DNA from: a virus
IMG/VR virus record: IMGVR_UViG_3300017938_000095
Coordinates: 1 to 22,784 of that record
DNA length: 22,784 nucleotides
Strand: one strand, 5' to 3'
A model generated the notes under the pieces. It saw only the letters and a program-made list of their open reading frames with translations, did not search any database and was not told the origin of the DNA. The position numbers were made by a program, and so were the translations under genes. Positions 9,926 through 16,188 of this stretch are shown piece after piece. Numbering within the stretch: position 1 is the first letter of the stretch; the number at the start of each line of letters is the position of its first letter.

Positions 9926-10322
9926 ACGAATCAGAGCAGATCGTATTGCAGCTTTCAAAGCTAAAGAGAATATCAAGAAGAACGTCCTCGGATGTTTGAT
10001 TGCTGATGCATGTAAGGAAAACAAAGAACCGGATGATCTTAAAGTTCTTGCTGTAATCAAGAAGTTTATTGAGGAAGCAGAATTTGTTAAGGAGAAGGTT
10101 GATCACAACGATTTCGAATATTACAAAGCTGATATGGAAGTTACTATTCTCCAGGAATACAAACCGAAACAGTTACTTGATACCGAAGTCCGAGCAATCG
10201 TTTGGAACTGTATCAAGCAAGGTGGAATGGATATGGGAAAGACCATGAAGTTTTTCAAAGAGAATCATACTAATATGTATGATGGAAAGAGACTTTCTGA
10301 AATAGTAAAAGAACTATTATGA
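9912..10322 (+). CDS. GatB/YqeY-domain protein
   Basis: 136 residues, ATG at 9912 behind AGGAG. The all-helical pattern matches the YqeY family: N-terminal LIERIRADRIAAFKAKE, a middle ADMEVTILQEYKPKQL (about 73-88) and a C-terminal GGMDMGKTMKFFKENHTNMY followed by a helix ending SEIVKELL. YqeY resembles the tail domain of the GatB amidotransferase subunit, which binds tRNA, though the role of the free protein is not settled. A location among phage tRNA genes is suggestive. The stop overlaps the next start (ATGA). Confidence 0.8.
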   Translation: MKLIERIRADRIAAFKAKENIKKNVLGCLIADACKENKEPDDLKVLAVIKKFIEEAEFVKEKVDHNDFEYYKADMEVTILQEYKPKQLLDTEVRAIVWNCIKQGGMDMGKTMKFFKENHTNMYDGKRLSEIVKELL

Positions 10323-10444
10323 GAGTTCATATAGTTTTAAAAACTAAAGATTTATACGATGAAGGTCAGCCAGGATTCAGAACTACTGTTGATTCTGTTT
10401 GTGAAAAATACATTGGTTGTAAGTTCATATATTCTCCTTTTTAA
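10319..10444 (+). CDS. Small hypothetical protein, 41 residues
   Basis: ATG at 10319 overlaps the YqeY-like stop in ATGA, so translation is likely coupled. Sequence MRVHIVLKTKDLYDEGQPGF and ending CEKYIGCKFIYSPF. No family is recognised. It ends 3 bases before tRNA-Thr. Confidence 0.55.
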   Translation: MRVHIVLKTKDLYDEGQPGFRTTVDSVCEKYIGCKFIYSPF

Positions 10445-10447
10445 AAT

Positions 10448-10523
10448 GTCGGTATCGTATAATGGTTATTATTAGTGGTCTGTACCCACTAGATGACGGT
10501 TCGATTCCAGTCTACCGGCTCCA
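10448..10523 (+). tRNA. tRNA-Thr (UGU)
   Basis: Acceptor GTCGGTA/TACCGGC, T, CCA. Anticodon arm AGTGG-TCTGTAC-CCACT gives UGU, with C at position 33. The T arm has one bulge (GACGG opposite CCAGTC) and loop TTCGATT. A wrong register could change the anticodon call. Confidence 0.7.
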
Positions 10524-10575
10524 GTTTTATTTATATAATTGTATCAGAATAATGATAAAAAGTCTATTATTTACA

Positions 10576-10604
10576 TTGACATTGTTTCTCAACTATGTTA
10601 TTAT
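10576..10604 (+). promoter_or_regulatory. Early promoter placed for a leaderless mRNA
   Basis: TTGACA (10576-10581), 17 bp, TATTAT (10599-10604). The expected transcript start, about 7 bases on, coincides with the A of ATG at 10611. Confidence 0.75.
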
Positions 10605-10610
10605 ATTTCT

Positions 10611-10925
10611 ATGCGTGAAGAACATCAAAACCGAATAGAAACCCGTCTTGCTCTCTGGAAGAAACAGAAGGGCATCTGTGTTTACTGCCAAAAACCAATC
10701 CCATATCATAAAGCTTCTCTGGACCATATCATTCCGGTTGTATACCTGGAAGAGAATATCGGACCCGAAAATCTAATCATGTGTTGTAAGTTTTGCAACA
10801 AGAACAAACTAGATCATATTATATTTACCAATCTTTTTGATCGAGAGATATATTTTATAATTGACATTCCAGTTTTTTTCCGATATGATTACATTACTGG
10901 TACGAAAAAAATTAAAAGTAAATGA
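10611..10925 (+). CDS. HNH endonuclease (McrA-like zinc type)
   Basis: 104 residues from ATG 10611. CVYC (23-26) and CKFC (59-62) form a likely zinc site around the HNH core DHIIP (38-42), N54 and N63, as in McrA-type and other phage HNH nucleases. No ribosome site precedes the ATG (TTATATTTCT) and the promoter places the RNA 5' end at the ATG, so translation is probably leaderless. An upstream in-frame extension to 10539 would cross the promoter and is rejected. The C-terminus is aromatic and basic. Confidence 0.82.
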   Translation: MREEHQNRIETRLALWKKQKGICVYCQKPIPYHKASLDHIIPVVYLEENIGPENLIMCCKFCNKNKLDHIIFTNLFDREIYFIIDIPVFFRYDYITGTKKIKSK

Positions 10926-10935
10926 GGATAACCGA

Positions 10936-11226
10936 ATGAATCTTTTTAGAACGAAACCAAAAATTGAAGTTAACATTGATGCTGAGTTTGATATTGAACA
11001 TAAACGAGTATTCTGTATTGAACGATTGAAGAACGGACAAACTGTTATTTCATATACAATGTTCAACGAAATTCAAACATGGTATATCTATACTACAGAC
11101 GAACAACATCAAACCTTTGTCAATAGATTTCGTAAGAAGCTTATAAAAGAAGAATGGGAAAATAAACAAAAAGAGATATGTAAAGGAACAAACCGAACAG
11201 CAGAATGTATAAAACAACATGTCTGA
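10936..11226 (+). CDS. Hypothetical protein, 96 residues
   Basis: ATG at 10936 behind GAGGATAACC; the longer frame to 10861 lies inside the HNH gene. N-terminal MNLFRTKPKIEVNIDAEFDI, a beta-rich middle (QTVISYTMFNEIQTWYIY) and a charged helical tail (RKKLIKEEWENKQKEICK). Unknown function. Its stop overlaps the helicase start by 8 bases, so it is probably co-expressed with the helicase. Confidence 0.65.
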   Translation: MNLFRTKPKIEVNIDAEFDIEHKRVFCIERLKNGQTVISYTMFNEIQTWYIYTTDEQHQTFVNRFRKKLIKEEWENKQKEICKGTNRTAECIKQHV

Positions 11227-12319
11227 TATCACTCCCACAGACGAGCAGACTAAAGCTATCAGATTGATAGCTATATGGTTCAAGAGTAAACCAAGAACAC
11301 CTTTTATATTAGGTGGATATGCTGGCGTAGGGAAGTCAACTATAATTCCTTTTATCGTTGACTTCTTAAAGCTCGAACAACATCAAGTACATTTCTGTGC
11401 TTATACTGGTAAAGCTTCTCTTGTTCTACGCAAAAAGGAAATGCTTGGTGCAACAACCATTCATCGTTTAGTTTATATTCCATATACTGATGCTGAAGGT
11501 AAACTGAAATTCAAAAGAAATCCTGCGGTATCTAATGAGTTAAGATTGATTATTGTGGACGAAGCAAGTACAGTAGATACTAAATTGAAAACTGATTTAG
11601 AATCGTATGGCATTCCTGTTCTTTACATTGGCGATTGCTTTCAGCTTCCTCCTGTATCTAAAGATCAAACCAATCTCATGTCTAAGCCTAATTTTATCTT
11701 AACAGAAGTTCATCGACAGGCAGCAGACAATCCTATTATCCATGTAGCACATATGATCAGAAAGAATCAATATGTCAAGTTTGGAAGATATGGAGAAACT
11801 TTCTTACGAGCAAAGAGAACAAAATTACATGATGAATGGTTGCTGAATGCATCTCAAATAATTTGTGGTAGAAATGATACTAGAAATTTTTTGAACAGAC
11901 AGATCAGAAGAACAGCAGGAACTACCGAGAAATATCCGGTAGTTGGCGATAAACTTATTTGTTTGAAGAACAATCATGATCTTGGTTTGATAAATGGTAT
12001 GCTTGGAAGTTGTGAAGCATTCGATCCTAAAACCTGGAACTTAACTTTTAAAAATGACGATGAAGAAGTTTGGAACTATCTGAACATCGAACCAGATATT
12101 TTTGCTGATACCAAAATAGAAATAAAATACCATAAAGAAATAGATCAATTTGACTTTGGATATGTTATCACATGCCATAAGGCTCAAGGGAGCGAATTTG
12201 ATAATGTTTTAGTATTTGAAGAGACTTTAGGACGAGATGAAGAGATGCACAGACGTTGGCTATACACTGCCATTACCAGAGCTAGTTCTCGTTTAATTTT
12301 GATAGGTACAGATGAGTAA
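11219..12319 (+). CDS. Dda/RecD-like superfamily 1B DNA helicase
   Basis: 366 residues. Walker A GYAGVGKST (33-41), DEAS motif II (114-117), motif III GDCFQLPPV (138-146), motif V CHKAQGSEF (319-327) and VI YTAITRA (349-355), with the domain order of the RecD2/Dda 5'-3' helicases. T4 Dda (439 residues) acts in origin initiation and recombination; this one is somewhat shorter. The start at 11219 overlaps the upstream gene and has only a distant AAGGA. Its 3' end overlaps an HNH-AP2 gene, an insertion at the extreme C-terminus that probably left the enzyme intact. Confidence 0.9.
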   Translation: MSDITPTDEQTKAIRLIAIWFKSKPRTPFILGGYAGVGKSTIIPFIVDFLKLEQHQVHFCAYTGKASLVLRKKEMLGATTIHRLVYIPYTDAEGKLKFKRNPAVSNELRLIIVDEASTVDTKLKTDLESYGIPVLYIGDCFQLPPVSKDQTNLMSKPNFILTEVHRQAADNPIIHVAHMIRKNQYVKFGRYGETFLRAKRTKLHDEWLLNASQIICGRNDTRNFLNRQIRRTAGTTEKYPVVGDKLICLKNNHDLGLINGMLGSCEAFDPKTWNLTFKNDDEEVWNYLNIEPDIFADTKIEIKYHKEIDQFDFGYVITCHKAQGSEFDNVLVFEETLGRDEEMHRRWLYTAITRASSRLILIGTDE

Positions 12320-12824
12320 AATTATCCAACTAAATTCTAAAAAATATCCAGGTCTAGAAACTATAGTAGATGATGAAGATTATGAAATACTTAAACATTA
12401 TAACTGGTATCCGCTTGTTAATGTTAAAAGCAATACTATATACGTTCAAACTATATTGGGTAATAGACCTAGCAGAAAAATTATAACTTTACATAGATTT
12501 ATTATGAACCTTCATGGTCATAATATTTATAAACAAGATATAGATCATGAAGATCATGACGGTCTTAATAATCAAAAAGAAAATCTTAGAATATGTTCTC
12601 ATTCTAAAAATATGCAAAATGCAAAGAAACAAAAAAGAACTACATCCTCAATGTATAAAGGAGTATGTATACATAGAACATCATTTGCAGCAAATATTCA
12701 ATTAGACAAAAAACAAATATACATTGGATTGTTCAAAACAGAAGAAGATGCTGCTAAAGCATACGATAAAAAAGCTATAGAATTATTTGGAAAATATGCT
12801 TATTTGAATTTTCCTTTCATATAA
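12312..12824 (+). CDS. HNH homing endonuclease with AP2 domain
   Basis: 170 residues, paralog of the gene at 7189. HNH core LHRFIMN (about 59-65) and IDHEDHDGLNNQKENLRIC (about 78-96); AP2 domain about 114-166 (MYKGVCIHRTSFAANIQL, IYIGLFKTEEDAAKAYDK, ELFGKYAYLN). ATG at 12312 overlaps the helicase stop by 8 bases. The C-terminal codons for FPFI form the 5' arm of the hairpin that covers the endolysin ribosome site, and the stop lies inside the late promoter. Insertion between helicase and endolysin thus couples to lysis control. Confidence 0.9.
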   Translation: MSKIIQLNSKKYPGLETIVDDEDYEILKHYNWYPLVNVKSNTIYVQTILGNRPSRKIITLHRFIMNLHGHNIYKQDIDHEDHDGLNNQKENLRICSHSKNMQNAKKQKRTTSSMYKGVCIHRTSFAANIQLDKKQIYIGLFKTEEDAAKAYDKKAIELFGKYAYLNFPFI

Positions 12825-12839
12825 ATAAAAGAAAGGAGA
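12810..12839 (+). promoter_or_regulatory. Late promoter inside a hairpin that hides the endolysin ribosome site
   Basis: TTCCTTTC (12811-12818) pairs with GAAAGGAG (12831-12838), which is the endolysin ribosome site. TATAAATA (12820-12827) lies in the 12-nt loop. Read-through RNA from the helicase and HNH genes can close the hairpin; RNA started at the late promoter cannot. This is the logic of T4 gene e (lysozyme). Confidence 0.75.
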
Positions 12840-12844
12840 TCACC

Positions 12845-13408
12845 ATGCAAAAAATAGACTTTCAAAAATTCATAACTGCTGTTCAAGCATCATTCACCAG
12901 AACTTTTAATCCTTCACAAACAACCGGACTTCAAAACTTAATAACTTACCTGGAGCAGGATGCAAACATGACAGACCTAAGATGGTGTGCTTATGCTCTT
13001 GCAACTTGTTATTGGGAAACCGGAAGAACCTTTCAACCCATTCAAGAGAATGGTCACGGAGCAGGGCATAAATACGGCATACCTGACCCTGTGACGCATC
13101 AGGCGTATTTCGGAAGGGGTGATGTCCAGCTTACATGGTTGGACAACTACAAGGAGTTCTCGAAGCTTCTGAGTGTAGATTTGGTAAATCATCCAGACTT
13201 GGCAGACGATCCTAAAATTGCATATGAGATTATGTCACTTGGAATGAGAAAAGGATTGTTCACTGGAGTTTCTTTAGGACATTATTTCAACGATACAACA
13301 AATGATGCAGTAAACGCTAGAAAGATTATCAATGGATTAGATCAGGCAAATACAATTGCAGGATTCTATACAAACATTTTGAGAGCATTACAAGGGAGTT
13401 TGGTATAA
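12845..13408 (+). CDS. GH19 (chitinase-class) endolysin
   Basis: 187 residues without signal peptide or membrane segment. GH19 features: WETG (57-60) with the likely catalytic E58, ENGHG (68-72) with a second acidic residue E68, then YFGRGDVQLTW (88-98). Phage GH19 enzymes cut the glycan strand of peptidoglycan and, lacking a signal, depend on a holin. The length is normal for a single-domain GH19 endolysin. A strong terminator follows. Late-only translation is likely because of the upstream hairpin. Confidence 0.9.
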   Translation: MQKIDFQKFITAVQASFTRTFNPSQTTGLQNLITYLEQDANMTDLRWCAYALATCYWETGRTFQPIQENGHGAGHKYGIPDPVTHQAYFGRGDVQLTWLDNYKEFSKLLSVDLVNHPDLADDPKIAYEIMSLGMRKGLFTGVSLGHYFNDTTNDAVNARKIINGLDQANTIAGFYTNILRALQGSLV

Positions 13409-13413
13409 AAAAT

Positions 13414-13437
13414 GGGGAGCTAACTGCTCCCCTTTTT
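13414..13437. terminator. Bidirectional terminator between convergent genes
   Basis: GGGGAGC (13414-13420) pairs with GCTCCCC (13426-13432), flanked by As on the left and Ts (13433-13437) on the right, so it works for the endolysin and for the minus-strand gene that ends at 13439. Confidence 0.88.
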
Positions 13438-13438
13438 A

Positions 13439-13621
13439 TTAGTAACCCCTACGTTCCTTACTGGCCTGTCGTTTGGTAATTCCTTTCTCTGCGGCATATT
13501 CTTTGTTGGTCAGATCACCACCAGTACGTACAATACGAGCAGGAAGCTTGCCGGAAATCTTACCACGAAGCGATACCGGAACGGTGTTATCATACTTTAC
13601 AACTACGGCTTTTTCTTTCAT
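13439..13621 (-). CDS. Small basic protein, 60 residues
   Basis: Minus strand, with ribosome site AAGGAG and an early promoter of its own. Sequence MKEKAVVVKYDNTVPVSLRG, then ISGKLPARIVRTGGDL and a basic tail TKRQASKERRGY. Highly charged (many Lys/Arg), with no membrane segment. Perhaps a nucleic-acid or host-factor binding early protein; no family is recognised. An early gene placed against the direction of the late genes. Confidence 0.7.
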   Translation of the reverse strand: MKEKAVVVKYDNTVPVSLRGKISGKLPARIVRTGGDLTNKEYAAEKGITKRQASKERRGY

Positions 13622-13655
13622 TGATTTCTCCTTTGGATTGATTTATCTATAGACA

Positions 13656-13684
13656 AAGATATCATATTCAACCAGAAAAGTCAA
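13656..13684 (-). promoter_or_regulatory. Early promoter, minus strand
   Basis: On the minus strand: TTGACT (13684-13679), 17 bp, TATCTT (13661-13656). The -35 box overlaps the stop codon of the minus-strand GIY-YIG gene. It serves the basic protein. Confidence 0.7.
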
Positions 13685-14205
13685 GAGATATTTTTAAGTT
13701 TTAAACTTTCAGAAATATGTCTTTTGTGTTCTTCAGAAAGATGAGTTCCTTTTTTCTTTTCTGAAAGTTTTTGTTTATGATCTTTCGACAATGTTCTTCC
13801 TCGTTTAATTGGTCTACCTTTCTTAGATAAAGATATTTTCTTACATGTTTCTTTTGAAACAGTTTTACCTTGTTCTGAATCAGATATTTTTTGTCTAGTA
13901 TATTCAGAACAAGGTCTTCCTAAACCTATACCTCCAGCATGTCCTCCTATAACAAGATTGTATGTATCTTCACGTTTTACAAATGTAACATCAACTAAAA
14001 CAGATTCTATTATATAAGCTTTTTCAGAAGATGAACAAAAATGAAGTATAGTTCGTTTAAAATTTTCTCTGCCATATTTTTTGATAGCTTTGGTTAAAGC
14101 TATTCCTCTACCAAGATATCCATCATCAATATTTTCGGTTGAATGTTTTCCAATATAGATTTTGTTGTTGATAAGATTAGTAGTTTGATATACGATATGA
14201 TGCAT
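13681..14205 (-). CDS. GIY-YIG homing endonuclease with NUMOD3 repeats
   Basis: 174 residues, minus strand. GIY-YIG domain in the first 90 (HHIVYQTTN, KIYIGKHST, GYLGRGIALTKAIKKYG, and an E near AYIIESVLVD). The C-terminal half is a row of NUMOD3-type DNA-binding motifs with the recurrent theme T-x-x-K-I-S-x-S-x-x-G (YTRQKISDSEQGK, SKETCKKISLSKKGR, SEEHKRHISESLK). Paralogous to the gene at 16175; both lie against the late genes with the same kind of upstream sequence. Ribosome site AAGGAG on the minus strand at 14217-14212. Confidence 0.9.
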   Translation of the reverse strand: MHHIVYQTTNLINNKIYIGKHSTENIDDGYLGRGIALTKAIKKYGRENFKRTILHFCSSSEKAYIIESVLVDVTFVKREDTYNLVIGGHAGGIGLGRPCSEYTRQKISDSEQGKTVSKETCKKISLSKKGRPIKRGRTLSKDHKQKLSEKKKGTHLSEEHKRHISESLKLKNIS

Positions 14206-14212
14206 AATATAG

Positions 14213-14295
14213 CTCCTTATAAATAGATATGAGGAGGACAGCAGTAGATAGCTCCACTGTTGTTTGGTTGCTTCGAACCAACCAAACTTACTCCT
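14213..14295 (+). ncRNA. Structured leader, copy 1 (three stems, paired SD/anti-SD blocks)
   Basis: AGGAG (14232-14236) pairs with CTCCT (14291-14295) as outer stem; ACAGCAGT (14238-14245) with ACTGTTGT (14256-14263); TTGGTT (14264-14269) with AACCAA (14280-14285). A late promoter at 14218 would start RNA at the base of this fold. The loop of the second stem carries GCTCC, and another CTCCT lies at 14213, so AGGAG and CTCCT blocks alternate and could exchange partners. A second copy at 16810 keeps the fold with compensatory changes. Confidence 0.6.
14218..14225 (+). promoter_or_regulatory. T4-type late promoter
   Basis: TATAAATA at 14218-14225, pointing right into the structured leader and the Hfq-like gene. 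It also overlaps the 5' leader of the minus-strand endonuclease. Confidence 0.6.
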
Positions 14296-14299
14296 GTTT

Positions 14300-14313
14300 T
14301 ATTTATATAAATA
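14300..14313. promoter_or_regulatory. Palindromic two-way late promoter
   Basis: TATTTATATAAATA (14300-14313) holds TATAAATA on both strands: 14306-14313 rightward toward the Hfq-like gene, 14307-14300 leftward toward the GIY-YIG gene and antisense to the leader. CTCCT (14291-14295) before it could pair with AGGAG (14328-14332) of the next gene only in longer transcripts. Confidence 0.6.
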
Positions 14314-14340
14314 ATAAAAAACCCGTAAGGAGAATGAATT

Positions 14341-14514
14341 ATGTGTATAACAAATTTTTTACAAAACTGTGTTCAAAATAAAACAGAAGTAAAAGTTTTT
14401 CTGACAAACAAAACAATGTTAACAGGACGTATTATAACTTATGATGATGTTTCTTTTATATTAGAAAAATGTCTAGTTCTAATACACAACACAATCTCTA
14501 TTGATCCAAAATAA
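14341..14514 (+). CDS. Hfq/Sm-like small RNA-binding protein
   Basis: 57 residues from ATG 14341, eight bases after AGGAG. It lines up with the Sm fold of Hfq without large gaps: FLQNC (6-10, Hfq FLNAL); VKVFLTNKTMLTGRII (17-32, Hfq Sm1 VSIYLVNGIKLQGQIE); YDDVSFILEKC (34-44, Hfq FDQFVILLKNT); and LIHNTISIDP (47-56, Hfq VYKHAISTVVP) with the histidine and final proline kept. The loop before the last strand is shorter and the N- and C-terminal tails of Hfq are absent. An Sm ring that binds U-rich RNA is inferred. It lies directly below the structured leader and 9 bases before the first tail gene. Confidence 0.68.
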   Translation: MCITNFLQNCVQNKTEVKVFLTNKTMLTGRIITYDDVSFILEKCLVLIHNTISIDPK

Positions 14515-14523
14515 GGAAATAAA

Positions 14524-15048
14524 ATGGCAGGACTAACTACAATAGACTCTTTTAGGCACAATCTTAAAAGTATCGTAAGACCAAATAGATTTTTGGTAAA
14601 TGTATTTCCTCCTTCAAGTTTAACAGAAGAAATATCTACAGAAGATTTGAAATTTTATGCTACCAGTGCAACCATTCCAGACAGAGCTTTCAATGAAATA
14701 GAATTGAAATATTATGGAATGACTTATAAAATGCCAGCAGCAGAAATCATTCAAGACTTGGTTATCAATTTCCTTTATGATGAAGATTGGGAAGTCAGAC
14801 AACTATTCGAAGATTGGGCGCAGTTAGTTAATAATAGAAACGATGCTAAAAAAGGATTTCTGAAAGACCTATACGATGAATGCCATATAGATGTAAATCA
14901 ACTAGATTTGCAAGGTAATATTATACAAACATATATCTTCAAATATTGTTATCCTAAACATGTTGATCAGACAGAACTTAATCAAGAAACTCCTGATACC
15001 ATTGCTACATTTCAAGTAACGTTTGGTTATAGTTATTGGACAAACTAA
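14524..15048 (+). CDS. Tail tube protein, T4 gp19-like (paralog 1)
   Basis: 174 residues, ATG at 14524 behind AAGGA. The N-terminal RPNRFLVNVFPPSSL and YATSATIPDRAFNEIELKYYG match the gp19-type tube fold, and TFQVTFGYSYW near the end corresponds to the last strand. T4 gp19 (163 residues) stacks as hexamers to form the tail tube. First of three related genes in a row; which of them forms the tube itself cannot be told from sequence alone. Confidence 0.8.
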   Translation: MAGLTTIDSFRHNLKSIVRPNRFLVNVFPPSSLTEEISTEDLKFYATSATIPDRAFNEIELKYYGMTYKMPAAEIIQDLVINFLYDEDWEVRQLFEDWAQLVNNRNDAKKGFLKDLYDECHIDVNQLDLQGNIIQTYIFKYCYPKHVDQTELNQETPDTIATFQVTFGYSYWTN

Positions 15049-15049
15049 T

Positions 15050-15622
15050 ATGACAACACCTTCTATACCAGCAAATAAATATACTGATTCATCTCTGATC
15101 TTTCATGTAGATTATCTAAAAGCTACATTCAACGATTTTGCTAGAACAAATCTGTATAAAGTCGAATTCATATTTGACAAAGCAACAGTTGTTCCTGAGT
15201 TTTTGAAATTAGAACTATTAGCAAAATCTGTAAACATGCCTGACTTTAACATAGGTACAAAAGAAATTAAGAGAATGGGACAGAGACTATATCTTCCTGC
15301 TACACAGAATTATGGAGATATACAAATGGTTTTTGTCTGTGATGATAATTATACACAGAAAAAAATGCTTCATAATTGGTTGTTCCAGTTAGTTTATAAC
15401 ACAGACGAAAATACTTTTCCGACATCCAGTAATTTTGGAAAATTTGTTACTAGAATATTACAATTAGATAACAAGTTCAATATTATTTTTGGAATAGAGT
15501 TTGGATTTTGTTGGCCTACCTCATTGGGCGAATTACAACTGTCTCAAGAATCAGATGCACAGATATCAGAATTTCCTGTTACGTTTAAGTTTAGCACATA
15601 TAAAGTTATGGATATAACATAA
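15050..15622 (+). CDS. Tail tube-like protein (paralog 2)
   Basis: 190 residues, ATG at 15050, two bases after the previous stop; an in-frame ATG at 15023 lies inside the upstream gene and is less likely. The pattern resembles paralog 1 with a longer N-terminus: ARTNLYKVEFIFDKA, LLAKSVNMPDF, then a C-terminal ISEFPVTFKFSTYKVM. Probably a tube-fold protein, perhaps a terminator, a minor tube ring or a baseplate tube piece. Its stop overlaps the next start (TAATG). Confidence 0.7.
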   Translation: MTTPSIPANKYTDSSLIFHVDYLKATFNDFARTNLYKVEFIFDKATVVPEFLKLELLAKSVNMPDFNIGTKEIKRMGQRLYLPATQNYGDIQMVFVCDDNYTQKKMLHNWLFQLVYNTDENTFPTSSNFGKFVTRILQLDNKFNIIFGIEFGFCWPTSLGELQLSQESDAQISEFPVTFKFSTYKVMDIT

Positions 15623-16188
15623 TGCCTACTAACTATATGAAAATAGATGAATTTTATGCAAACAGTCTGATCAATGGAGATAAGTTTCCAAATGGTCTTC
15701 TACGATTGAATAGATTCATAGGAATATTAGATATAACAAAAGCTCCAAAGACAGGATTCGACCAGGATTTTCTTACATGGCAAATTTTCAAAGCTACTTG
15801 TCCTGCATTGGCATTTGATGTTGAACATAGAGAAGTAGATATGATTCCTAGATATTATGTTAAGAACTATCGATACGATGATCTTTCTGTTTCGTATCTT
15901 GAATCCAGCAATTTGACTATTAAGAACTTCTTTTTCCAATGGATGAACAGTATTTTGAATGCTCAATCATATGTAAGACAATATTACAATGATATTTCTT
16001 CAGCATCATTCAAATTATATCCGCTAAATAAAGACGGAAACATTACTCGATATGATATTTTTAGAGACTTGATCCCGGTAAGTGTAGATTCTATTGAGTT
16101 TGATGTAGAGGGTGATGATGGAGGAGCAGCACTGACAACTATAAAATTTAAGTATATTTCTCACTCTATTGAAGCTAATGCATCTTAA
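15622..16188 (+). CDS. Tail tube-like protein (paralog 3)
   Basis: 188 residues, ATG at 15622 overlapping the previous stop. GLLRLNRFIGILDI, FKATCPALAFD, IPRYYVKNYRYDDLSVSYLE and a C-terminal ALTTIKFKYISHSIE follow the same strand layout as paralogs 1 and 2 but are the most diverged. Likely a tail or baseplate tube protein. The 3' end overlaps the convergent endonuclease by 14 bases. Confidence 0.65.
   Translation: MPTNYMKIDEFYANSLINGDKFPNGLLRLNRFIGILDITKAPKTGFDQDFLTWQIFKATCPALAFDVEHREVDMIPRYYVKNYRYDDLSVSYLESSNLTIKNFFFQWMNSILNAQSYVRQYYNDISSASFKLYPLNKDGNITRYDIFRDLIPVSVDSIEFDVEGDDGGAALTTIKFKYISHSIEANAS

Noticed and set aside
10528-10535. Leftward late promoter (TATTTATA) after tRNA-Thr
   Set aside because: No minus-strand gene lies to its left; chance is likely in AT-rich sequence.
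15023-15049. Upstream start for tube-like paralog 2
   Set aside because: It would overlap the end of paralog 1 by 26 bases; ATG at 15050 fits the tight gene spacing of the operon better.
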